A stretch of DNA of 64,000 nt from Pleodorina starrii. Lineage: Eukaryota > Chlorophyta > Chlorophyceae > Chlamydomonadales > Volvocaceae. The stretch lies in the NCBI GenBank assembly GCA_030267565.1, contig BRXU01000062.1, forward strand, positions 62,001 to 126,000, given 5' to 3'. The position numbers and the translations under genes are program-made. Numbering within the stretch: the stretch's first letter is position 1; each line of letters starts with the position of its first letter. Below, piece by piece: positions 12,001-24,179 of the stretch. The notes below the pieces were generated by a model that saw only the letters and a program-made list of their open reading frames with translations, did no database searches and was not told where the DNA came from.

Positions 12001-13814
12001 ACGTCTCAGGGACCGTACTGCAGCAGGTGCTGACGGCGGAGGAGCTGGCGGCGGCGGCGGCAGCGGCGGCGCCGTCCGCCGCCGTCACATTTGAGGGGAG
12101 CGGCGGCGGCGGCGGTGGCGGAGGAGGCCGGCGGTTGCGAGGGAGTCAGGGCGTCGCAGCGCCCGTGGAGGGCGAGGTCTCCTTTGCTTCGGTGCTGCGA
12201 CGACAGCCTGGCGGCGGCGACTCGGACGTTGACGGCGGCGGCGGCGGCGACGGCGGCGGCGGCCGCTCGCAGCGGGGCTCAGCGGAGGCGGCGACGACGC
12301 CCCCTCGCGTCATATCAGCTGCCTGCCCGGTACTGTTACCCGGCCCCGGCGAGCAGCTCCCGCCGTCCCTCCACCACCTCTCACCCTATGGCAGCTCCCT
12401 CCCCCAATCCCAGCAGCAACCGCAACAGCCACACCTGCCCTTCCCGTATCCGCACCCGCAGCTGCATCCACAGCCCCGCCCGGGCCGGCCGTCGCTGCGG
12501 CCCGAGCAGCTGCTCGGCGGGACGGACTCCCACACGCACACCCCATCCCCCTACCGTAGCCCCAGTACTGGCACCAGCCCCATTCCGGGAGTTGCCGCAG
12601 GCGCGGATGCGGGCAGCGGCGGCCACCGGCGGCGGCACCCGGCCGGGGGCCTGGGCGTCACCTTCGCCGACCTGACCTTCCGGGAGCAGCAGCCACCGCC
12701 CGCAGCCGCGACCACGACGTCCTCCTCGCAGTACTCCATGTCGGCCAGCCCTGCAGGGGCCTCCTCTGCAGCGGTGCGGCCCTCAGAACCCGGACAGGGG
12801 CAGGGGCAGCGCCTCGACTCCAGCCCGGTTGGCCTGCGCGGAGCTGATCCTGAGCCTACGCCTGCGGCGGGCGCAAGCGCAGGAGCCGCGGCAGAGCGGC
12901 TGCCTCGGGGCCCGGAGGCGGCGGCGGCTTCTTTGCGGCGCCCGCTCTCGGCACCGACCCCGGTGCGGGTGCTGCAGCCGGCGCTAGCAGGGGCAGCGGC
13001 CGATGATGTCAGCGGTGTCGCCGGCAAGGCGGGGCCGGCGCCGGCGCCGGCTCCACAACCGCAGGTGGCGTGGGCTGCGGACGCAGCCGGGGAGGCCGGG
13101 GGGCCGCAGGGACCGGAGCAGCAGCAGGGACAGAACGGAGCATCCGCGGGGCCGCGCGAAAGCCCCGGAGGCGGCCTGTGGGGATCTCGCCTTCAGCTCT
13201 CGGCTTTCACGCCCCAGGGACCGGAGCGGCAGCGGCATGCGGATGTGTTGGAGGTGGGGGGCTCGTCGCAGCGGCACGGCTGGGAGGCCGCCGTCCCCCT
13301 TGTCCCCGCCGCTGCCACCCTTGCCAGGGGCAGAGCGGGCGTCCCCGTCATCGTCCCCATGCAGTTGCACATGCAAATGCAGATGCGGGGCTCGCTGCTG
13401 CTGCCTCCGCCGCCGCTGGCGCTGAGCACCACCCTGGAGATCGAGGAGGCGGAGGAGGTGGGCGGGGGGCCCGGAGGGTGCTTCGGGTGGCCCCAGGAGC
13501 GGCAGGGCCGGGGGCGGAAGGAGGCGGAAGGAGGCGGGGTACCATAAGCTGGATCTGGCCCCACCCACCCCCACCCCCCGCATCCGCGGTCTGCGCCCGT
13601 TTAGCGTCTGAGCTGCGGCAACCTGACCCCCCTTCCCTCCCTCCCCAACACACCCATGTGGCCCCCTCCCTCCCCAATGTCCCCACCGACGATGACAGGA
13701 CGCCTCCATGCCCGAGCCCCCGCCATGAGGCTTCCTTCCGGCTCCGGTTCCGGGCCCCACGTCTGCGAACAGGCTGTTCGCCTGTACGCACAGTTGGACC
13801 GCTGCCGCCGCTAG
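1..13814 (+). CDS. Class III adenylate/guanylate cyclase, tandem domains, 5'-truncated by window edge
   Basis: Predicted enzyme making cAMP or cGMP. The reading frame is open from the left edge, so the N-terminus lies outside the window. Proposed exons: 1-4273, 4737-4868, 5276-5725, 6136-6296, 6635-6848, 7408-7630, 7953-7999, 8678-9031, 9870-11071, 11402-13457, 13773-13814; phases close to 3,050 residues. The first exon is about 1,420 residues of Gly/Ala/Ser low complexity. A partial cyclase domain shows GLRVRMGLHTG (6636-6668) and YGGTAMKLAKAV. A fuller domain runs from GFCAISFMHVASASML (to 7630) through CGGYVVEASEG to GRMTYRGKVMNRTSRI (about 8960-9006). The conserved tail YLGSYS-LKGVREEMKLFEV spans the 11072-11401 intron. 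A 1,200-nt exon and a 2,056-nt exon add Ala/Gly-rich tails. The transition-state Asn/Arg pair is kept only in the second domain, and metal-binding Asp residues look replaced there. The exon 4 donor (6296) was chosen because it restores frame into GLRVRMG. The last 13-residue exon is the least certain. Confidence 0.83.
7178..7412 (+). repeat. Direct duplication carrying a decoy splice acceptor
   Basis: Inside the cyclase intron 6849-7407, a block of C-rich tract, CA/TA dinucleotides and the junction CCCCCCAGGCCGT occurs twice (about 7178-7267 and 7310-7412). The second AG (7406-7407) opens the coding exon. The first (7262-7263) has the same local context but does not lead into the cyclase frame. 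Confidence 0.75.
9580..9660 (+). repeat. 18-bp minisatellite TCCTTACCGCCCACTCCC
   Basis: Four to five near-identical head-to-tail units lie in the cyclase intron between the catalytic exon and the exon starting at 9870. Confidence 0.9.
11238..11280 (+). repeat. (TCC)n microsatellite in cyclase intron
   Basis: An uninterrupted CTC/TCC run of about 14 units. It reads as poly-Ser or poly-Leu in open frames but falls inside the intron 11072-11401 that separates YLGSY from LKGV. Confidence 0.9.
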
Positions 13815-16800
13815 CAGCAGCAGCAGCAGCCGCAGCAGCAGCCGCAGCCGGAGGGCCGCCGGCAGTGTTGGGTCCGGCACGGGGACCCGCTCTGGCAGCT
13901 GCCTTTGAACCCGCGGATGCTGCGGCGGGTTGGGGCTGGGGCCCCGCGGCGGGACCGACACACCCACACACCCGTGGTGGTGCACAGCGCAGTACCACCA
14001 GGGAGGAGGAGGAGGAGGTGCACCAGCAGCAGCTCCCGCTGAGAGCAGCTCGGCTGACGGGCTGAGCCCAGCAGCGCATAGCGCCGATGGTTGTGTGTGT
14101 ATATGTGTGTGCGGCTGCATGCGGCTGCATGCGGCTGCATGCGGGTGCGGGGGATGCCGGGGACGCAGTTCAGACCCGCCCTGCCGTTGCGCGGCTGCCC
14201 GCTTTTGGGGAGAGTCCGGTCCAGTCGAGTCCAAGCCGATGCCGACCAAAAAGTCGGAGACACACGCGGCGTCGTTTATTGCTTACTGGTTTATTTAAGT
14301 TGATAGCTTAAGGATGCATCAGGAAGTATCCGGGTGGGCCCAGCCCCGTTCCCGTTGTGAAGGTGGGGGACACCCGGCTTCTTGCGGCTGGTGGCCGGCG
14401 TGGTGCGGCTGGTGGTCCGCACGAGGGGTAGCCCGTCATCAACAGCTTGGACGGTTGAGATGCAACAACCTGGCGATGCATGCACGTTGATGGGGCGAGC
14501 GTTCGCGATTGCGGGTTTGGTTTCGGAGGGCATCATCGCCCCCACTCGTGAGCTTGCCTGAATGCTGGGCGCGGTGCCGTCTGCAAAGTCAGCCGCGCGG
14601 CGAGACATCCGTACCAGGCCCCGGACCCGTAGCGGAGCGCTCGTTGCGTTGAGTTGCGGTTGAGTCGCACTTGGTCGGTCGGTCGGTCGGTCGGTCGGTC
14701 GGTCGGTCGGTCGGTCGGTCGGTCGGTAAACGCGTTGCGGTCTCCAGCCGGGGGCGTTGGGTCACCGCAGAGACACCCACCCACCCCGGGTTGCACAGCG
14801 CGGCGCGCCTCCGTCCCCCTCCGCACATTTGTTGGGAGAGGAGACCCTCAGGGGTGGTTGCGCTGGGGGTTGCGGTGCCTTGGCGTTGTCGCGCGTAAGC
14901 GTTGTGACTGCGGTTGTTGCGAGTCGCGTTATTTTTGGGGGGAGGTGGGTGTTTCAATAGGGCTTCAGGGGCTCACTCGTGGGCCCCTGAAGGCGACAGT
15001 GTGGGCGAGGAGACGGCGCACGCGCGTGCGTCCTTTCGTGCGTGAATGGGGCAGGGCAGCTGTGGGGGTGGGGGTGGGGGGAAGCTTTCAAAGCGGCACG
15101 CTTATGGACAGGCCCGGCTATGGGGTTGAGGCAAGCAGGGCGGAGGAGCGACGACTCCTGGGTCCCGCCGTGATTTATCGGGATTCGCAAATGGGTCCCC
15201 AGGGCGGGCTTGCTAAGACCCTGGGAACTAAGAGCGACTGATTTTGGGTTTCCAACGCTGATTTTGGGTTTCGAAGCGCTGTCGGGGTCTCTTGCCAATG
15301 TCACCTTTCCGCCCTCTTCTCGCCATTTGGACATTCGCTGTTGGGTAATGGCGTTTGGAAGGGTGGTGGTGGTGGTGGTGGTGGTGGTGCAAGGCCGAGG
15401 TGGTGGAGGCGCGTGGGCGTTCAGATGGACACGCAGGCGCCCAGATGAACCTGCGGACTGAACGGGGCAGCGCACGGAAGGGCGTCAAGTGCGGCGGTGG
15501 CGGTGGCGGTGGCGGTGCGGGCCATTGGGGGCGCGGGCGCGACCGCACTGGGATTGGGGATTGGGAGGAGTGCGGCGCACCCGGGTGGGCAGCCCCTTTG
15601 CCTTCCGCTGTGCCCTTTGCGTGGGCCCGCGGTCGGGCTATGCGCTTGCGGTTGGGAGGAGTGATGGCGCCGTGACCTTTTGCTCGCAGCCGTCGAAATT
15701 GTAGGCGACGTGTCAGTCGTCAGTCGTGACCCCCCGGCGCTCGTTCCTGTTTCTGAATCACCTCGGATGATATGATGCTTTACCCTATTACCCTTCCCCT
15801 TGCTTGATCGGGCTTGCCAATGGGTGGGCGCCCGCACCCGCTCGAATGAAGCTCGTGGCCAACTTGCTCGACTGCCCTCGTAAGCTTGGGGGCTGTACTA
15901 AACACCACCCTATGCTTGAGCCCTGCGCGCATCGGCGCTTTATGCTCTCGCGGCGTGGGAGTCCGGCTCTTATTCGCGCGTGCGTGCGTGCGCGCACTAC
16001 TCGTGGCCGCGCGTGTGGGTATGGGTACCCCTATGTGCGCGGCCGGAGGCGAATTGCGCATTTTGCGTTGCGTGTGTGTGTGTGGGGGGGGGCAGGGGGG
16101 GGCGCCACGAGCGTCTGGCCCCGCCTTGAATGCCGCCGACCGGGGCGAAGACTGACCGGACTGACTGTTGAAGGTCGTCGGACTGATGTTACGGCTGCGG
16201 CCCCGTGTGGTCCCGTGTTTGCTGCTGCTGCCGCGGTGGGGGCCGGGGCTTGGCGCGGTGGGAGTTCGTTGTTCGTAGTAGTGGGGTGGGTGACAGCGGC
16301 GGTGGATAGGCGGGTGCGGCTGCCGGAGTTGTGTGTGTTTGCCCCATTTTTCGAAGGCGAAAAAATGGGATTTTTTGGGGATTGCGGCGCACACCGGGTA
16401 GCAGCCGTGTGTCATGGGTGCGGTGCAGACGTCGTCTTCATTATTAGCCTTGAAAAAAAGATTGCAGGGGCAAGGCAGGGCGGGGCAAGGCTGGTGGCAT
16501 ATACCCTTGGGCCAACTTGCAGGCGGCCCCAAGTTCACGCCCCGGGGTGTGAAAATCGGCGCGTAAATTTCGTTAATGGCGGCGTTCGGCATTGGTCGAG
16601 CGGCGGCGGGCTGAGGCAGCCCCTGCGCAGGAGGACTGGCCGGTGGGCTGCAGCGCGGTGCGAGGTGGTACCGGAGGGAGGTGTACCGGGGCTCCAGGGC
16701 TCCAGGGGGGGCGCGTGGTTTGCCACCGGACGCATGAGAAACTTTTGGAAGCGGGAAAATGTGATGTGGCTCGGGAGGTCGGGGCGCGGGACCTGAGACG

Positions 16801-19800
16801 TACGGCGATACGGGCACAATACGGGACGGTACGACACCTGTTGGTTCGCGGGGAACACCTACGGTACCGTCCTGATGGAAGAGCAGCGTTTAGGGAGCCT
16901 ATCATACGAGCTGTCGCTTCCTGTTGGTAAGGTTGTGCAAGACGTGATGACACTACTACTTGGCGAACTTGAGTTCAGCTCCTCAGGTTACAGCCCTGGC
17001 TGGCGATGTAGAGGGCGTGCGGGGAGTGATCGCGGTAATATGGTCGTAATATGTGCGCGGGAGCCCCTAGGCGGAAGTCCGTTGCGGTGAAACGCATGTC
17101 ACAGCTGGCACTGCAGCCGGCGCACACACACAACACACGTATGCGGTATTGTGGTTTGAGGTTTGGCTGTCGAGGAGAGCTGCTGCGGCCTTCGCTGGTC
17201 CGGGGGCGGGCGGGCGGGTGGGCGGGCGCGCGGTGCGCGAGAGGTCATGGAGGTCATGGGAGCTCTGCATGGGAGGTCTGCATGCCACGAACCGACCGTG
17301 GCCAACTACACTTGCGAATCAGGCAGCGACGTGGGGGAGGGACAAGATGGCTGCCAGCTGGCTGGGAGGGGCTTAGGGAGCACCCGCGTTCGTGACACGG
17401 CTGTCCGAGCCTGGGCACGAACACGGAATTTCCGGTAGTGCCGATAGGAGATATTAATAACAATCACCGAGCAGCACGCCAGGAGCAGCACCGCGGCCCT
17501 CATTCCACGCCCGCCCTCTAAGCGCAGCGCCACAGCCTCCTCCCTCCCCCCCACGTGACAGCTGCCCCCCAGCAGATATCGGTAGCCTACCTGGGCACTC
17601 AGGGGACGCGTGGGGCTGCAGGGAATGCGCTACGGCCAGGAAGTTCCCAACAGGGCGCATAGCTCACCAAGACGACGTACGGTATCCATACGCGAGGTTT
17701 CTGTTACCGCACGACACCCCAATGATGGCTGTCAACACGTGAGCGCCTCGCACAGGCTCGCACTATTCGCCGGATGCACCCGGATGCGGTGCGGTGTGGC
17801 CCTCATGCCGTATGCCGCCACTGCACGCACGCCCTCACGACGCGTGGACAGGGTCCGCGACGGGTTCGGTCGGCTACAGTACGCTAGGCAGGAGCATGCG
17901 GCCAAAGGGCCGAGCTCCAAACGCAATCGAGACAACAGGCAGGACACGACAGACAGACAGACAGACAGACCGGCAGACGCTTCATCAATGAATGAATTTA
18001 CGCAGACAGACACACACAGACAGACAGACAGATCATCAATAGACCAGCATGCACGCAGTTCGCGCACCCCAATCAGCTGCGGGTGCGGGTGCGGGTTACG
18101 GCCTGCCTTCCAGACAGCTGCAGCGTCCGTGCCGCTGACACCCAGCCGCCCCTCCCTCCCCACCCCCCCGGGTGGCCCGCTGCTGCAAAACAGCTCCATC
18201 CCAATCCCAATCCCAATCCCAATCCGGGTGGGGGCTCTCAGGTCACGGGGCCACGGGGCCTCATCAGCCGCACCCACCAACTCGCCCCAACCTCCAGGGA
18301 TGTCCACCCCTCGATGTAGCCGTACAACCACACAAGCCCAGCCAGCCAGCCGGCAAGGCAGGCAGGTTGGTAGCCCGGCAGGTGAAGTGCGGATTTCGGG
18401 GCGCCGGGTGGGAAGGAGGACGGCAACGCAGAGAGGGATCCGTCCTCGCGGCAACGGCCTCGGCAACCACAGGGGCTATGTGGCAGCTACGCCGGCACCT
18501 ACGCCGGTACCTTCCGTATACGCGACGCGACACGCCGCGACGTGGTACTTCAGTCAAAGTCGGAACACGACGTGGGAGAGCTTTCATAGAAACGACTCCG
18601 TCAGAAGCAGGGCCTGGTCCCTCCCCCCACCACCTCACCTCACATCACCCCATCCCACCATAAAAACGGATAGTTGTCCACACACGACACGACACGAGGT
18701 GCCCGGCTGCGGGTGATGTCGGTACCGCAGCAGCGACCAGAGACAGAGTCGCCCCTCAACACGTCAACATTCGACCCCACCCAACCCCCACAAGCGCTGC
18801 GACACGGCTAAACCATAAAACCTTAAAACCCTCTCAAGCCACGCACGCCCCCCATTTAATCCGTCGGGTGCAACTGCCCGGTGATGGAGCCATCCTGAAG
18901 GCGCGGCTGATGCACCCAACCGCCGAAATCACCCGTTGGGCATTTTGACCCATGCAACGGCCCCCGATGCGCTTCGCGAAACCCAAAAATCAATCAAGGT
19001 AAAAACGTCGTGACTTCGTCATTCTACCCATCCAGTAGCACTTGCGTCTCCGCCCAGCGCCCCCCATCACTGCTTGACAAACAGACAAAACTGAAAACCG
19101 ACAAACGGCTCCGATACCGCAGCCCCAGCAACCCCGTATCCGACGCACGCCAAAGCGGCAAGCTCCCAGCAAGCTGCATGCGCATGCGCTGTAACGATAT
19201 ACCTTCACCGCCTTTGTAGGCCATTTCCCCCAAGTTCGATCATGCAACGGAACGCACGGCGCTTTTTCCCACCCAAATCCCCCCGGACGCGCGAGAAAGA
19301 AAACCGCAACAAGATGCACCATACCAACGAAATCCGTTAGCAAAAGCAGCAAAAACTCACACAGCGGCCTCTTTCCGCTGCCTGCTCCCTTCCGAACCCG
19401 ACGACGGTCAAACAGAACAGACGGCGGACAACATAAAAAGACAGACTCCACCACAACGTTCACTACCGCTGCAGAACATCCCGAGGGTGGAAAAATCTGA
19501 AAGACCGGACCCGCTCGATCGATCGGCCGATTAACTCGCCGCCAACAAACCGTGTCCCGCTGTACCTACCGTATTGATTAGCCACGTGATCCGCCGTACA
19601 TATGTGATATAATGGCTCCGTCCGAAACTGAGTCCTCTTCAACACACCACAACAACACCACACCAACACAGTCGCATCGTTCTCACATACACCCCAAAGC
19701 ACGGGATGACCTTCCTTCCGCCCGTTACCGGTATGTACCATGGGGGGGGGAGGGGGAGGGAGCGCACCGAACCGAACACCGCACGGCGGCGCGGACACCT

Positions 19801-21610
19801 CGTCGTGTCGTGTCGCGTCGTGCCGTGTCGTGGAATGCCACCTCGAGTCTGAGTCACCCCGCACCGCTCCGCTGCTGCACCGCTACTTTTCAGTCACGTG
19901 GTCTCTGTTCTGTTCTGTCACGTGGTCGCCAATCCAATGAACCGCGTCAAGCAGCATATCACACCGCTGTATGTGCAGCTTGACGGATGGATGCACACAC
20001 ACACCAGCACAGGGCCCACCTCAACCTCCCCCATCGGAAAACAAGGCATCTCAGCACCTCCAACACCACCGCTGCACGCCCACCACCCACCGATCCAGCA
20101 CCCCCACACACCCACCAGCGGCACCCAGCGGCCCGCTCGACACCCCTCCGTCGGCCACCCCCTCCATCGCCATCGCCATCATGCGCATGTGCATGTGGCC
20201 CGAGCGCCCACGTGCGGGCTCGAGGCGAGGCGCGCAACACGTCGTCGTCGTCCGACTACCCATCCATCCTCAACGCACTGAGAGACCTCCCTAGTGCTAG
20301 TCTGTCGACCAGCCAGCCAGCCAGCCAGCCAGGCAGCAGAGCAAGCAGGCCCTTGCAGGCGCCACAGAGGCTCTCAGGGGTGGGGCGCCATGGGGGACCG
20401 GGGGCTGGCTGCGACCGACCCTGAGAGAGCAGCGCAGCGCCACCACCCCACCCACCCACCCCGCCACCACCCGGCCTGGCCTGGCCTGCTCTGGCTGGTG
20501 TCGCGCCTCCGCGGCGCAATGGCTGCGGGAGCAGCAGCACCCGCTGCGAAAAACCAAACCCGATCAACGTTTCTTTTCGACACTGCGAAAACCTCCTCCT
20601 CCTCCTCCTCGGATGGGGCAGGAGAGCGTTATTGTTCTTTTCAAACGATGGGCTCCTCCTCCTCCTCCTCCGGTCCTCTTCCCGCCCGTGCCGTCCTTCC
20701 CGCACCACACCCCGGCCAGCAGTGGGCGGAAGAAGGTGGGCGGCGAGTGGGGCCACACCACCCCAAGTTAGGCCACTTCGCCAACCCAAAGTCCCTTGTC
20801 TGCACCGGGCGAGGTACAGCGCTGCAAAGCCGCCGCAGCCAACCCACAGCCACCCCAGCTCGATCCCGACTCGACCCCCGCCTGAGCCGGACATATGGCC
20901 CCGGCCGCACAAGCCCCCAACCTTTTACCCCCCTTGCGTCCCCGATGCCGCGCCCAGTGCTCAGCCCCACATCCCCCTGTCCAGAGCCGGTTGCGGCTGT
21001 GGCTGTGGCTGGCCCCGAGCGGCAAGGCAGCACAGCCCCGGGGGGTAATAAGGCCCTGCGTGATAACAGATAGCAGAACTCACATGCACCCACCGTCAGC
21101 CCTCCTGGAGATGCGGAGTGCCGCACAACTATGTAGTTGGTTGGTTGGGTTGTTGGGTAGTTGGGCGGTTGTGTTCAGGAACGTGCCCCGGCTACGCAGT
21201 TCGTCCAAACGGGCAACCGACGCGGCGCACCAACAACAACGACAAGACGCTCTCGTCCGGAGGGCGGATGGATGGGTTGGGGCTTGGGGGGTCAGGGAGT
21301 GATAAGCTTCCTGACCCCCGGGGGCGATATATACCCTAAGTAACTCGACTGACGACGAGGTGTCCTGGTCGTCGTGACAAAGAACAGGGCCCAGCACGGC
21401 CCCACCTTTCCATTTCCCTCCCGCCTGCCCACCCCCAGGCGCCCACTATCCGCGCCCTCGTTTGCAATGTGTGAGACCTTCCCCCCGACCTCAGCCCCGT
21501 GCTGAGCTGAGCTGAGCTAACCGCTAACCACTAGCCGGTACCTTCGTATCGTCTCTCTCCCTCTCCCTCGCCGTACCGCATCACACCCGCAAGTCAGCTC
21601 CGTCTCGCGA
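13815..21610. other. 7.8-kb stretch with no supportable gene
   Basis: Open frames exist on both strands (for example 15780-16817 minus and 17610-18716 plus), but they overlap antisense, lack recognisable domains and have repetitive or C-rich composition. The left end should contain the cyclase 3' UTR, though no TGTAA was found close to its stop. Tandem tracts include GGTC at 14673-14727, GACA at about 17949-17974 and AATCCC at about 18197-18223. Short CTCC runs are also seen near 20,600-20,670. No tRNA or rRNA was recognised. Confidence 0.6.
14673..14727 (+). repeat. (GGTC)n tetranucleotide microsatellite
   Basis: About 14 perfect GGTC units in the gene-poor region downstream of the cyclase gene. 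Confidence 0.95.
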
Positions 21611-21615
21611 TTACA
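21611..21615 (-). terminator. TGTAA polyadenylation signal for the minus-strand gene
   Basis: TTACA on the plus strand reads TGTAA on the minus strand, 112 nt past the stop of the 21727-23795 gene. TGTAA is the usual poly(A) signal of volvocine algae, and its spacing supports both the strand and the stop codon of that gene. Confidence 0.55.
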
Positions 21616-21726
21616 GCGCGGTTTCGGAGCGCCCGCCGCGCCCAGCCCCCCCCTGGTTCGTCTAGTGCTCCACAGCCGTCTGCTGCCGCTGCCGCTGTTG
21701 CGTTGTCCGCTGCTGCGACAATCTGC

Positions 21727-23795
21727 CTACGCCGCCGAGACAATTTGCCCCTGCCCCTGCTCCTGCTGCTGAAGCTGCGCCACGCCCCCGCGTGGCTGCG
21801 TTGGCTCCTCGCCCGGTCCCGGTCTCGGGGCGCACGCATCCGATCCTGCCGCCCCGCCGCAGCAGCCCTGCTGGCAAGCGCGGGGGCGGGGCCCACCCCC
21901 CAGCACCGCCGCCGCTGCGTCACAGCCGCCGGACCGGACTGCGCACCCGGCGGCATCCGCGGCGCCCTCGCCCGCAGCCGCGGCCCCCAGCGGCGACGGC
22001 TCGACGGACGACGGCAACGGCGACGTCGTCCCCCCCGTGGGCTCCAGGGAGGTCAGCGCCGCCAGGCTCTCCGCTCCCAGTGTGCTGGCCGGACTGCGGC
22101 TGCCGGAGCTGCCGCTGAACTCGCCGCCGCCGCCGCCGCTGCCGCGGCCGCTGCTCCCGGCGCTGCTGTCGCAGCTGCAGCCGCCGCCGGTCGCCACCGC
22201 AGACGCGGCGGCGGCGGCGGCCGTGTCGCGCGGCGCCGGTGGCTCGCCGCCGTCACCGGTTGCCGCAGCGGACTGCACGCCGTCGGCCTGGCGTGGGCTC
22301 TCCGGGCCGACGTCCAGCTTGTCGTCCGTACTCACCGCTGCCGCCGTCGCCACCGCCGCTGCATCATCGCGGTCGCGCACGTCCCTCTCATCGTCCCTCC
22401 CAGCGTCCTTTTCACCGTCACCGGCACCGCCAAGGTGGTTGTCGTCGTCGTTAAAGTCGGCCGGGACGCCGGAGGACACCGTAGCCAGCCGCGACTTGGA
22501 GCGCAGCTGCACCGGCGAGCTGCCGCCGGGACCCGCCACCGCCGCCGCCTTGGACGTCAACGACGACACGTCGCCCAAGACCGACGACCTGCCGTGCGCG
22601 GACACGTCGGCGGAGTTGGCTGCCCCGCCCAGTCCCGATGAGGCCATGTGGCGCATCTCCTCACTGATGCGGTACAGCTGCAGCCCCGCCGGCAGCCAGT
22701 CGGTGGTCAGGCGGAAGGACTTGCCATCGCCCTCGCTGCGGAAAGCCGTGGTGGCGGCGGCGGCATCGGCGGCGGCGGCCGCTGCGGCGGCCTCCGCCGC
22801 CGCCGTGGCCTGCCGCGCGGCTGCCTTGTCGAACGGCGTGGCCGCCGCCGCCGTCGCCGCGTCCGGCGGGATGGGGCCGCCGGCGCCGGAGGGGGAGTTT
22901 GGGTTGCTGGCGGTTTCGGAGCCGGGCGAGGCGGAGGAGGCGCTGTTGTTGTTGCTGATAGCGAGCAGGTCAGGTGAGGTGGAGGGGGTCCGGGACTTGT
23001 TTTCAAAGCTGCCCCGGGACTTGTTTTCGAAGCTGCCCCGGGACTTGTTTTCAAAGCTGGTCCGGGATGCCAGCAGCCGCTGGCGGTGCGCCTGCACGGC
23101 GGCCACAATCTCGTCGCGGGTTTTAAGGAGCAGCTCGCGATCCTGGAAGGTGCGCACGCCTGCGTCGTTGAGGAGCTGTCGCCGTTCGGCCGGGTCCGAA
23201 CCAGAGTCGCGCGTGGTGTCATGGAAAAATGGGGGAGAGGGGCGTTAAGGGAACCTCAGCGACGCGACTTGCAATCTGGGAATGGGCATGTTGCCATGGC
23301 ATAACAGATGTATATTTGCCGGCATCTCTGTCCGCCGTTGGGGGTGGTAGTTGGGCGTGGCATGGTGGCGCGAAGGCGACACGCAAGGCAACGGGCAGTG
23401 GCGGAGCTGCTTTATGGCTCATCCCAACACAAGCATTTGCGGAAAACGGAACATCCAAAATAATTTGGAACTCACCTCGTGCGTCCAACTGCAGACTATA
23501 GGCCCAGGACCGCCTCTTAGAAGGTGGATTCCCTCGCCCAGCAGGCGAGGTGGCAGCCGGTCAACATAATAGTCGCAAATTTGCTGCAAGAAGAGGTAGG
23601 GAGCCTTTCAAAATTCCGTGGGGACCCTTTTCGTCGCGCAGACGCCGGAATGGCAGGGCGGCCTGAACTCAGGTGCAACCAACTGGCGGTCAAGCACACG
23701 GGAACCCTCACCGATTCCGTATAATAGTCCGGGAAGGTGTCCTTGCTCTTGTTCTGCGTCCCGCCGTCCTGGAATTTCGCGAGACACTGACCCAT
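21727..23795 (-). CDS. Putative N-acylated low-complexity protein, function unknown
   Basis: Proposed minus-strand exons: 23712-23795, 23476-23488 (13-nt micro-exon) and 21727-23159, giving 509 residues. The start reads MGQCLAKFQDGG: Gly2 fits N-myristoylation and Cys4 palmitoylation, so membrane attachment is likely (inference). Exon 1 ends at a GTGAGG donor. The micro-exon TTGGACGCACGAG lies between CTGCAG and GTGAGT. The third exon then reads VRTFQDRELLLKTRDEIV, a helical segment. Three copies of SFENKSRG follow, then Ala/Ser/Asp-rich sequence without a known domain. The third exon has no usable in-frame ATG near its start, which is why upstream exons are needed. An overlapping plus-strand frame (22037-23248) is judged a shadow. 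TGTAA lies 112 nt after the stop. I do not recognise the family. Confidence 0.55.
22989..23066 (-). repeat. Three in-frame 27-bp repeats encoding SFENKSRG-type units
   Basis: Three near-identical 27-bp units encode tandem SFENKSRG motifs near the N-terminus of the minus-strand protein. One unit differs by a silent change (AAA/GAA context), as expected for a translated repeat. Confidence 0.85.
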
Positions 23796-24179
23796 CCGCT
23801 CCGGCAGAAGCTCACCCCGAGCGTTGCGAAAACAAAACGGAGAACTGCCTAGAAAAAATACCCCTTCCTTTTGAAGCTAAACCCAGATACGTAGGCACGG
23901 TGTATTTTTGCAGGAGTGAGGGAGAACTTAATTGCACAAGCATGAATATAACAGAGCAAAGGTGCAAGGTGTATATTTATGTCAATGATAGAACTTGAGT
24001 TGTAAAGACCAAGTGCTTGTGGCGCAAAGTAGACAGCTCTCCAGGCGTCTCTCTCTCTCGGAGGTCCCTCGACGAGATAGCACTAGCGAAGTCCTGGCTG
24101 CGACTGCCGTACAACATTCTTTCGATACACACGCATCATACCCTACCTGTGACGGCTCCTTTCATGAGCCGGTAATAGG
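23796..24179. promoter_or_regulatory. Divergent promoter interval
   Basis: These 384 bp separate the ATG codons of the minus-strand acylated-protein gene and plus-strand CIAO1, so both promoters and 5' UTRs must fit here. It is AT-richer than the flanking exons. No convincing TATA box was assigned. Confidence 0.5.

Noticed and set aside
15780..16817. 345-codon minus-strand open frame with an overlapping 330-codon plus-strand frame (15804-16796)
   Set aside because: Both strands stay open because stop codons are rare in GC-rich sequence; no domain, no coding-like composition and no splice context.
17610..18716. 368-codon plus-strand frame
   Set aside because: It runs through GACA and AATCCC repeats and has random-looking composition; no family recognised.
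22037..23248. 403-codon plus-strand frame antisense to the acylated-protein gene
   Set aside because: The minus strand gives coherent exons, a repeat with silent changes and a TGTAA signal; the plus frame looks like its shadow.
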